From positions 11,822,428 through 11,886,427 of the forward strand of contig CM017567.1 in NCBI GenBank assembly GCA_007844125.1: a stretch of DNA of 64,000 bases, given 5' to 3'. The notes under the pieces are model-generated. The model was given only the letters and a program-made list of their open reading frames with translations, was not told the DNA's origin and ran no database searches. A program made the translations under genes and the position numbers. Positions 48,150 to 60,100 of the stretch are shown piece by piece. Origin of the DNA: Sinonovacula constricta. Taxonomy: Eukaryota; Mollusca; Bivalvia; Cardiida; Solecurtidae. Positions within the stretch are counted from its first letter, which is position 1. Each line of letters starts with the position of its first letter.

Positions 48150-51100
48150 CATGGGGATATATGTTGTGATGGTGATGTTTGTTAGGTAGGAGACAGTGGT
48201 GATATTTGTTGTGATGTTGGTAATGTAGGAGACAGGGGTGATATTTTTTGATGTTGGTAAGGTAGGAGTCAGTGGTGATATTTGTTGTGATGTTGGTAAA
48301 GTAGGAGACAGTGGGGATACTTGTTGTGATGTTGGTATGGTAGGAGACAGTTGTGATATTTGTTGTGATGTTGGCATGGTAGGAGACAGTGGGGATATTT
48401 GTTGTGAAGTTGGTATGGTAGGAGACAGTGGGGATATTTGCTGTGATGTTGGTATGGTAGGAGACAGTGGGGATATTTGTTGTTAAGTTGGTATGGTAGG
48501 AGACAGTGGGGATATTTGCTGTGATGTTGGTATGGTAGGAGACAGTGGGGATATTTGTTGTTAAGTTGGTATGGTAGGAGACAGTGGGGATATTTGTTGT
48601 GATGTTGGTATGGTAGGAGACAGTGGGGATACTTGTTGTGATGTTGGTATGGTAGGAGACAGTGGGGATACTTGTTGTGATGTTGGTATGATAGGAGACA
48701 GTGGGGATATTTGTTGTTAAGTTGGGAAGGTAGAAGACAGTGGGGATATTTGTTGTGATGTTGGTAAGGTAGGAGACAGTGGGGATATTTGTTGTGATGT
48801 TGGTAAGGTAGGAGACAGTGGGGATATTTGTTGTGATGTTGGTAAGGTAGGAGACAGTGGGGATATTTGCTGTGATGTTGGTATGGTAGGAGACAGTGGG
48901 GATATTTGTTGTGATGCTGGTATGGTAGGAGACAGTGGTGATATTTGTTGTGATGTTGGTATGGTAGGAGACAGTGGGGATATTTGTTGTTATGTTTGGA
49001 AGGTAGGAGACAGTGGGGATATTTGTTGTGATGTTGGTAAGGTAGGAGACAGTGGGGATATTTGTTGTGATGTTGGTATGGTAGGAGACAGTGGGGATAT
49101 TTGTTGTGATGTTGGTATGGTAGGAGACAGTGGGGATATTTGTTGTGATGTTGGTATGGTAGGAGACAGTGGGGATATTTGTTGTGATGTTGGTAAGGTA
49201 GGAGACAGTGGGGATATTTGTTGTGATGTTGGTATGGTAGGAGTCAGGGGGATATTTGTTGTGATGCTAGTAAGGTAGGAGTCAGGGGGATATTTGTTGA
49301 GATGTTGGAATGGTAGGAGACAGTGGGGATATTTGTTGGGATGTTGGTATGGTAGGAGACAGTGGGGATATTTGTTGTGATGTTGGTATGGTAGGAGACA
49401 GTGGGGATATTTGTTGTGATGTTGGTATGGTAGGAGACAGTGGGGATATTTGTTGTGATGTTGGTATGGTAGGAGACAGTGGGGATATTTGTTGTGATGT
49501 TGGTATGGTAGGAGACAGTGGGGATATTTGTTGTGATGTTGGTAAGGTAGGAGACAGTGGGGATATTTGTTGTGATGCTAGTAAGGTAGGAGTCAGGGGG
49601 ATATTTGTTGTGATGTTGGTATGGTAGGAGTCAGGGGGATATTTGTTGTGATGTTGGTATGGTAGGAAACAGTGGGGATATTTGTTGTGATGTTGGTAAG
49701 GTAGGAGACAGTGGTGATATTTGTTGTGATGTTGGTAAGGTAGGAAACAGTGGGGATATTTGTTGTGATGCTAGTAAGGTAGGAGACAGTGGGGATATTT
49801 GTTGTGATGTTGGTATGGTAGGAGTCAGGGGGATATTTGTTGTGATGTTGGTAAGGTAGGACACAGTGGGGATATTTGTTGTGATGTTGGTATGGTAGGA
49901 GTCAGGGGGATATTTGTTGTGATGCTAGTAAGGTAGGAGACAGTGGGGATATTTGTTGTGATGTTGGTAAGGTAGGAGACAGTGGGGATATTTGTTGTGA
50001 TGTTGGTAAGGTAGGAAACAGTGGGGATATTTGTTGTGATGTTGGTAAGGTAGGAGACAGTGGGGATATTTGTTGTGATGTTGGTATGGTAGGAGACAGT
50101 GGGGATATTTGTTGTGATGTTGGTATGGTAGGAGACAGTGGGGATATTTGTTGTGATGTTGGTATGGTAGGAGACAGTGGGGATATTTGTTGTGATGTTG
50201 GTAAGGTAGGAGACAGTGGGATATTTGTTGTGATGTTGGTATGGTAGGAGTCAGGGGGATATTTGTTGTGATGCTAGTAAGGTAGGAGTCAGGGGGATAT
50301 TTGTTGAGATGTTGGAATGGTAGGAGACAGTGGGGATATTTGTTGGGATGTTGGTATGGTAGGAGACAGTGGGGATATTTGTTGTGATGTTGGTATGGTA
50401 GGAGACAGTGGGGATATTTGTTGTGATGTTGGTATGGTAGGAGACAGTGGGGATATTTGTTGTGATGTTGGTATGGTAGGAGACAGTGGGGATATTTGTT
50501 GTGATGTTGGTATGGTAGGAGACAGTGGGGATATTTGTTGTGATGTTGGTATGGTAGGAGACAGTGGGGATATTTGTTGTGATGCTAGTAAGGTAGGAGT
50601 CAGGGGGATATTTGTTGTGATGTTGGTATGGTAGGAGTCAGGGGGATATTTGTTGTGATGTTGGTATGGTAGGAAACAGTGGGGATATTTGTTGTGATGT
50701 TGGTAAGGTAGGAGACAGTGGTGATATTTGTTGTGATGTTGGTAAGGTAGGAAACAGTGGGGATATTTGTTGTGATGCTAGTAAGGTAGGAGACAGTGGG
50801 GATATTTGTTGTGATGTTGGTATGGTAGGAGTCAGGGGGATATTTGTTGTGATGTTGGTAAGGTAGGACACAGTGGGGATATTTGTTGTGATGTTGGTAT
50901 GGTAGGAGTCAGGGGGATATTTGTTGTGATGCTAGTAAGGTAGGAGACAGTGGGGATATTTGTTGTGATGTTGGTAAGGTAGGAGACAGTGGGGATATTT
51001 GTTGTGATGTTGGTAAGGTAGGAAACAGTGGGGATATTTGTTGTGATGTTGGTATGGTAGGAGTCAGGGGGATATTTGTTGTGATGTTGGTAAGGTAGGA

Positions 51101-54100
51101 GACAGTGGGGATATTTGTTGTGATGTTGGTAAGGTAGGAAACAGTGGGGATATTTGCTGTGATGTTGGTAAGGTAGGAGACAGTGGGGATAATTGTTGTG
51201 ATGTTGGTAAGGTAGGAGACAGTGGGGATATTTGTTATGATGTTGGTAAGGTAGGAGACAGTGGGGATATTTGTTGTGATGTTGGTAAGGTAGGAGACAG
51301 TGGGGATATTTGTTATGATGTTGGTAAGGTAGGAGACAGTGGGGATATTTGTTATGATGTTGGTAAGGTAGGAGACAGTGGGGATATTTGTTGTGATGTT
51401 GGTATGGTAGGAGACAGTTTGGATATTTGTTGTGATGTTGGTAAGGTAGGAGACAGTTTGGATATTTGTTGTGATGTTGGTAAGGTAGGAAACAGTGGGG
51501 ATATTTGTTGTGATGTTGGTATGGTAGGAGTCAGGGGGATATTTGTTGTGATGTTGGTATGGTAGGAGTCAGGGGGATATTTGTTGTGATGTTGGTAAGG
51601 TAGGACACAGTGGGGATATTTGTTGTGATGTTGGTAAGGTAGGAGACAGTGGGGATATTTGTTGTGATGTTGGTAAGGTAGGAAACAGTGGGGATATTTG
51701 TTGTGATGCTAGTAAGGTAGGAGACAGTGGGGATATTTGTTGTGATGTTGGTAAGGTAGGACACAGTGGGGATATTTGTTGTGATGTTGGTAAGGTAGGA
51801 GACAGTGGGGATATTTGTTGTGATGCTAGTAAGGTAGGAGACAGTGGGGATATTTGTTGTGATGTTGGTAAGGTAGGAAACAGTGGGGATATTTGCTGTG
51901 ATGTTGGTAAGGTTGGAGACAGTGGGGATATTTGTTGTGATGCTAGTAAGGTAGGAGACAGTGGGGATATTTGTTGTGATGTTGGTAAGGTAGGAAACAG
52001 TGGGGATATTTGTTGTTATGTTGGAAAGGTAGGACACAGTGGGGATATTTGTTGTGATGCTAGTAAGGTAGGAGACAGTGGTGATATTTGTTGTGATGTT
52101 GGTATGGTAGGAGTCAGGGGGATATTTGTTATGATGTTGGTAAGGTAGGAAACAGTGGGGATATTTGTTGTGATGTTGGTAAGGTAGGAAACAGTGGGGA
52201 TATTTGTTGTGATGTTGGTAAGGTAGGAAACAGTCGGGATATTTGCTGTGATGTTGGTAAGGTTGAAGACAGTGGGGATATTTGTTGTGATGTTGGTAAG
52301 GTTGGAGACAGTGGGGATATTTGTTGTGATGTTGGTATGGTAGGAGACAGTTGTGATATTTGTTATGATGTTGGTATGGTAGGAGTCAGTTGTGATATTT
52401 GTTGTGATGTTGGTAAGGTAGGAAACAGTGGGGATATTTGTTGTGATGTTGGTAAGGTAGCAGTCAGTGGTGATATTTGTTGTGATGTTGGTAAGGTAGG
52501 GGACAGTGATGATATTTGCTGAAATGTTGGTATGGTAGGACACAGTGGGGATATTTGTTATGATGTTGGTAAGGTAGGGGACAGTGGTGATATTTGTTGT
52601 GAATTTGGGAAGGTAGAAGACAGTGGGGATATTTGTTATGAAGTTTAAAGTTGGTAGTAGTGGCTTCCCTCCTAACGCTCGGGGCTAAGGGGACAGCGTT
52701 ACGCCTGACTCGTCGGTGTCAGTATGGACCGGCCGGGTTCAGTCCCTGGGCACCTCATAAGTGCCCCTGTGCTATAATGATAGAAATGTCGCTGCGCAGT
52801 ATCGGCAAAAATGCCAGCTAATCCCTAATCCCTAATCCCTGTTATGATGTTGGTATGGTAGGAGTCAGTGTAGACATTTATTTTGATGTTGATGATATAG
52901 GAATTACCTGATAATTGGTAACTTATTAAGTACAATTATATTTCAGATTGGTTTGATTTTTGTGTCTGATCTGGGTAATAAATTGAAGAAAATTTTCTCA
53001 AATTTTCAAATAAGGGAGAGCATTCCATTGTACATGTATAATTTTCAGGGTAAAAATGTATGATTATAAATACAATTCAAAGTTATTGGAGGCACTAGAT
53101 TTATTAAAACTATGTATTTATAAAAAGCAACCACTCCAAAATCAGTATTTCCTCTTCTTGAACATAATAGAAAAATGCAATAGACTAGTTTTGCTCAAAG
53201 CCACACATGCTTTCTTAAGAGCTATTGGCAGAGGTAGATCAGTTTGTAGAGTACCTGACTGCTGACCAGGAGGTCTGATTAAATGGATTTTGCAATACTG
53301 TTTACAAGAATAGCAGCAACAAGGATATTTAGTAGGATCACATGTGAGCAGTTTGGCAAATGGAAAGAAGCTTAAAAGGCCTGAATTGGTTTTCAATTTA
53401 GTTGATGTCTGGTTCCAAAAGATTTTAGAGTTAATTACTTTATGTATACATTGCAGTGATGCAAAATATGGCCATTTTAGCAGTCCAGCCTCTTGGCTTG
53501 AGAAAAGCTCAATTTTAAAGTCAAAGTCTATGACCCAACTAGGGATTTAACCTTGGGTCCTCGATCTGCAATTGGGCAATCTGTCACTGGACTATGCTGC
53601 CTGAACGACTAGCTATATAGCAAAGACTAATCCCAGCCTAAGCCTTGTTATGAAACGACCAGTTTTGTGTTTTATTTACCAGTGATTACCTATGTCTATT
53701 ATTTGCAATGATCTATTGTTTTTGTGCGTTTTTTTTTTTCTGAAACCATTTTAATCATTTTTATTTTAAAAAATATGAAAGGGTAGAGGACTTACCTCAA
53801 TTTCCAAAACATTTGCCAATGCTATATGACATAATTAATTACAATTGACGTTTTTGTTATTTTTCAGGGCACCAAGTTTTAATTCTGCCCAAGATGTTTG
53901 AGTTGGAGGTGGCAAATGATGATGTAACATGCAAGGATTACATAACCATCGATGGGGGAAGTCAACTATGCACGAACTTTGGTAATACTTAAATTATTAT
54001 AATACCTTACACAATTAACAACTATTTTTAGGAAGTGGCTGTAGTGTCATTTTTTGGATCTACACAAATAATATGCACTTCTCGGCTATTAGTTCTGAGA

Positions 54101-57100
54101 GCAACATGGCCACAGTTAAGCGTAGGTACATGGAGCATGGAACCATAAGATCCTCACTTGATATTTATTGAAATTATTGTGTCACTATCACGTTTATCTG
54201 TGTACTCTTTATAACTGATAGATACACATAGCATCTGTTTTCTGTCTTAGATTGGAATCACTTTTTGGGTTTTTTGGCTTTCTGATTGATTAAATGACCT
54301 GCTTTGAAAAGGTCAATTATTGCTTACTTTTATATTAAGTCCTTTGGCTCAAAGAGAGCTATGATCATTATCAGATCATTTTCAATAAAAATAACTCAAG
54401 TAACACCCCATCATATCTTCAATAAGTTTAATTAGTATGTGTGTAGCCTGTAGGGGCATCCAAAACAGCCGTGAAGAATTGTCACAAGCAGGCTGTCCAG
54501 TGTTCCTAGTTTTCCTAGTTTTTCCTAGTTTTTTTAAATGGTTCCTACTTTTTCCTAGTTTTTTTCAAAACGTTCCTAGTATTCCTACCTTTTATTAAAT
54601 AAGGGAGATATTCTTTTTGATAGTGACAGAATTTAATTTTTAAGTGTGTCTTTTCTAAGATATTTTGCAGGATTCGTACAGAAGCTGATATGTTGACATG
54701 TTCCCTAGCTGACAGTGCAGCCTGGTGTCACAAGCCTGCCAACCTATGGCCACTGGTAAGCTTTAAACAATAATAGTACATACAAAACCTATTGCACTTT
54801 TCATAACCAAAATTAATGTTGTAAGGGAATGATTATTTATTAAAACAATGCCATTTGAATGTTGTGTGCTAGATGTTGTATGTGTAATATATATACAATG
54901 TATTACCCAATGATGCTTTGCTGAGGGGTGCAAGGTTGTTACCAAATACTTAGAATTATTGCAAGACATTAACCTAATGTATATCTCTTCTTTCTGAATC
55001 AGTAAAACAAATTTGTTTAGAAATATTTTTAGCTCTAAAAAATCAGAGTGTTAAATAGTTCATATTTTTATTTTATTTTTATAATTGTAAATTCCATTTT
55101 CCATTAACAAGAAAAACAATATTGTTTCCTTTTTAGAAATTCTTTCTCAATTATTTTATATATGGTAACAACCTTTCGTTTTGCTTTGCTTTGATCAATA
55201 TTATGGCTTCTAGCAAATACTTGCTTGTAAAATGCCTTGTAGCTGTAGCAGAGCTATCTATGACTTACCGCTCATTAGATCTATTTTGTTCATTAATCAT
55301 TCTTCTAACACAATATCTTTTTAAAGGAAATATCCTATATCGGTATCAATCTTTTCTCCAATAGTATCATGTATTGTTTGCAATACCATCATAATGTCAT
55401 TAATTGCCTTTAAGTCAAAGACTAGGGCCTCATTTCAAAATAGATCTATTGATGCATGCGTGTGGATGTTGCATGTTGGTGCATGGGATTCTCTCTCTTT
55501 TCAGAAACCCTGTAGATGCAATAGATGTGTGTAACTAATATTAACCATGCCTAATGGAAAGACTCGATTTAACCCTGCTTAGCTTGACAAGTTGACAATA
55601 ATGACCACTGTCTGTCAGAATGGTGTAAAATGGACACTGGAAACTGCTTTGCAGCTTTTTGCTTTTTGTGTAGCAAAAGCATATCCTGTTCCAACTCTAG
55701 CCTTGCTCAATTAGTTGGTCATGCAGATACTAGTAGTATGAAACACAGGCAGGCTATAAAATAGTGCAAAGATAAGAGCCAAACATTGTTGTTTAAATCT
55801 CCAACACCTGGAACCAGTCAGCAAGGAGGTGGTGATCCTGAAAAAGAAGTTGCATTTTTGAAAACCATTAACAGTGTCTGATCAAATAACAAAATCAGAA
55901 GCATTGTGGGCAATGCAGGTTGCCTCTTTTGCATACTTCTATAGGTCATGTGATGGTATTGGAGAACTGTTCAAACTGATGTTCCCTGGATCTTACGCTG
56001 ACCAGTTCACAATGAGCAAATCAAAAATGTCATATTTGATATCAGATGGGCTTGGTCCTTATTTTCGAAAAGAAGTTTAAAAAAATATACAAATGTCAAA
56101 ATGCCCATTTACAATTCAGTTTGATGAAACAGGCAATGCCCAGACAAGAAGCAATGTGATGTGCTAGTTAGAATTTTGGAACAAACAAAAGGGAGAAATC
56201 AGTACTATGTTTCTTTAAAGTCTAATGTTTGGCCATGCGAAAGGAGAAACAGTGAGTAATGCACTTATAGAAACCTTGTGTGAAAAAGACTATGAATTGC
56301 CCTTACAATAACTGGTGGCATTGGGGTGTGATGGGCCAAATGTAAACAAAATGATATGGAAAAACATTGATAGCCACAAGAAAGCATTAGGTTTGGCTGG
56401 GCTTACTCCCTTTGTACCATGTACTCTTTATGTTGTACACAATTCATTCAGGAAAGGCCTTGATGCTTATGGAGAAGATGCTGAACAGCTGGCAGTGGAC
56501 ATTTTTCAATGGTTCAAGTCGCACATCAGCCAACGTGAGGACTATGGTTTGACATTGGAGGAGCTTTACTTTGAAGAGGAAATGTTTGTCAGACATGTAC
56601 AGTGTCAGTGGCTAACACTTGTTCCAGCATTTAAGAGACTGTTGAAGCATTGGGATGCAGTGTACCAGTATTTTGTCAAGGATCTGCCGAAGAGAAGCAA
56701 AGAACAAAACACAAGTGCGCAACTGAAGAAGAATACCAGGTTCATGATAATATGTCAGTTTCTGTCTGGAAAAGAGGGCAAGGCCCAAGTCCAGTTCTTG
56801 GTGGGTGAAGGGCCACTGTTTGAGCCAGTTCTGAAACAATTTCAGAAGCAGGAACCCCTCATACATCTCCTCTACTCTGAGACTTCTGATCTGCGGAAAA
56901 CTTTCATGCTGATATTTCTCAAGTATGATGTTGTTGGTGAGAAAAGTGGAAGGAAATTAGAAACAATTGATGTATATGACAGCAAGAACCTGATGAGTGT
57001 TGAAAGTGTGGAAATTGGAGGAGATACTCAAAAGACATTGTCAAACCTTGACACTGGAAAGCAGAAGATACAGAGGACCAAAATGCTAAAATTCTACCAG

Positions 57101-60100
57101 GCAGTTGCGCATTTTCTGCAAACTAGGCTCCCACTGAAGGATGCTGTAGTACGATCTGTGCAGTGTCTCCACCCTGAAGTCAGAGATCAAGAAAGAGCCC
57201 AAAATCTGATGAGGGAGTTGTGCATGGTTTTGCCAAACATCAATGCTGCTGATATCTCCAAGATAACTGATGAATGGAAAATGTACAGATCGGAGGAAAT
57301 TCCTGCTGATAAGATCTTCAAAGAAAACAAGTTGATAAGAATTGACCACTTTTGGAACTATGTTTTGAACATTAAGAATTTCGAATGGTGACCCTAAATA
57401 TCCCAGTCTCAAAGCAGTTGTTCTCACATGTCTGTGCCTGCCTCATGGAAATGCTGATGTGGAACGGAGCTTATCTGTAAGTAAGAAACTTGTCACAGCA
57501 GGACGATCCCTTCTCACAAAAGAATCCATAAATGGACTAAGAAGTTCAAGAGATGCAGTGTCACTGTATAGGACAATTGCTGATGTTCCTGTCACAAAGG
57601 ACTTGCTTAGCAGTGTCAGGAATGCTCATAAGAAATACCAAGAAAGAAAGGAAGCTCAAAAGAGAGAAGTTCTCCTGCTTGACAAACAATGGAAAGAAGA
57701 GGCCCTGCAAAAAGAAATGGAAGTCAAAGCTTGTAAGGAGAACAAAGAAAAGAAGAGAAAACTTGATGATAAGGAGCGGCACGTGAAGAAAAGTGAAATT
57801 GAGCTGAAGGCTGACATGGAAAGGGCCAATCAGATATTTGACGAAGCAAACAAGAGACTCAAGGCAGCAATAAAAGACAAAGACTTCAAAGAGTTGAGCA
57901 TTGCACAAGGTCTTCTTGATATTGCAAAAACAAATCTTGAAAAAATCACTGTTGTGATGAACAAATGTGTGGATGAGAAGAATGACATTGGAAAGAAACG
58001 GATGAGAATGATTGATGCATTTATGAAGAGGAAGTAAAAGGATGTATTTAATTGGTAAAATAGAGAATTGCTATGTAGCTTGCTTTGACTTTTCTCCCTA
58101 CAGTAGATAGACCCCGCATATATTTGTTTAGACTACCTGATGTATATTGCTTTGCATGTTGCTCTCATACTCACAATACTGTGTTGTTTTCTCAAATGGC
58201 ATTGTTTTAACACATTTGTGTTTCATTGCATATTTCATACAAAACAGGTTCTTTTATTGTTTCATTATATAAACTATTAACATTCTGTAGTAACCCCATG
58301 TATATGAATGTTTAACATTATATTAACACATAACAACTGTTTGTTAAATATGTTTATTGCTTTTTAATAAATAAAAAAAAAAACATTTCAGGTTGCTGTA
58401 TGACACTGAGCTGAGCACCTGTCAAAGCCAAGAACTGGTCAGCAAATCAGCTTCTGTGTCTGAATGTTGTGGTAATGCTTTATAGACTGAATAAAGAAGT
58501 TAGTTATAGAACTTTTTTTTATTCCTAGTATTTTGCATTAATTCCTACTTTTTTCCTAGTTTGTTCCTAGTTTTCCGTGGTGACAGTTCCTAGTTTGTTC
58601 CTAGTTTTTTACAATGACCAGCTGGACAGCCTGCACAAGAAACCATAAAAATTTTCTATAATACATGTATGTTCATTGTGCCATGATTGCAGTAAGTGGA
58701 TATAAACCCTTGAGGACAAAGATCCCCAATAAATGTTGCCAAGGGTGCACAAATACCCCAACATACATGGCTGTAGCATAGTAATAAATAGTAATAAATT
58801 TGTCAAACCAGGCAGTACAGTAAAGTAGACAAGTTTAGTTATTTTACTTAGTTTTAAAGATAAATCTTGATCATTTCAGTCTCCCAGGAGTCCGCAGGCA
58901 ATCAAGTGGCCGTGGAATTTACATCAGACAGTGACAATCAGAACAAAGGGTTCATCTTGCTGGTGACGTCATATCACAGGGGTACCTGTACGAATGAAGA
59001 ATTCCTTTGCGATACAGACAGGTATGGTGCATGGAAATAAATATGAGTCCATATTAAGGTGGTATCCAGCAGTTTGGACCAAATTTCTTTTCTCAAATAA
59101 CTAAAATAAATTGTTACCTAAAAAGGTCCTGCAAAATGCAGTTCATTGATGTCCTAGATCTGTGTGAACAGTCAAGCATAAACCACTCATCAGGTATTTC
59201 CTATTCGAGCCACGCTGCTGAGATAGCTATTTTTAAACTCGGAAAACCACAGGACCACTATCTTTTGAGATCACTTTATATAGTCATCCTGGTAATCCGC
59301 TCTGCCATCGATATCTATTTTTAGCAGAGACCACTATCAAACAGTGGGAAATAATACACATTCAGAGTAGTTTTTTTTTGGCTTTTAGTTCTGTCGAACA
59401 ATTCAGTTAGTGTTTAAAATCATATTTTTTAAGACTAAATCATGAATTCATACAAAAATGATGCCCAAATTCCCCAAAGCAGTGGTTCAATACTGTCATA
59501 TGTATTTCATATAGGCTAACTGCCGGAAACCACCTTTAAAGTGCTTGCATAAGAACATTTGAATGTGTGTGTGCCTAAATTTTGTGATTGTAAATGTTTG
59601 TGCATGAACATGAATTTTGTCTCTGTATGTCATTCCACTGCATAAAAGGGTTTACTTTCTTGTGCTTCCCTTGGTGCTGGAGTGCATGTCACATATCAAT
59701 TATTTTGTGTATACTAAGATCTATGAATTTTTTATGAAATATACATTTTATAAAATAAACATTAAATGTGTGTATGTTTGTATGGTGGTGGATGCATGGT
59801 GCATGACATGCAGCATTGTGTCATTATTATTATTATTATTATTATTATTGTGTGTTAATGTGATTGAAATTATTTTATATGAAACCTTTTTCATTGATCC
59901 ATGTATTTGCATCCATATATGATATTTAAATTACCTGTTTTTTCTGATTCTTGTTTCATGTGTTTCACAGCCTGAAGTGTGACAGCGTCTCCTGCTGTGT
60001 TGATAAACAGTCATATCTATAATGTCTACTGTAGGTGTATCTCGGCCAGCCTGAAGTGTGACGGCCAGCCTGAAGTGTGACGGATTTCTCTCGCTGACGG

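Larger units (their letters stand above)
48150..52905. repeat. giant 39-bp minisatellite (about 110-120 units) in intron 1 of the CUB-LDLa gene
   Basis: The unit is GTTGGTATGGTAGGAGACAG followed by TGGGGATATTTGTTGTGAT. Common variants are GGTAAGG for GGTATGG, GCTAGTAAGG, GGAAACAG and a shortened GGAGTCAGGGGGAT. The array is interrupted by a SINE at 52636-52838 and resumes briefly to about 52905. The unit is a multiple of three and nearly stop-free on both strands. The predicted repeat peptides (MVGDSGDICCDVG, or the reverse-strand SYLTNITTNIPTV) are therefore spurious. Confidence 0.96.

Noticed and set aside
48120..52543. Cysteine-rich repeat proteins (MVGDSGDICCDVG) and Thr-rich reverse-strand repeats
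   Set aside because: Translation artefact of the 39-bp array. The array is intronic, and frame is lost at units of other lengths and in variants with stops.
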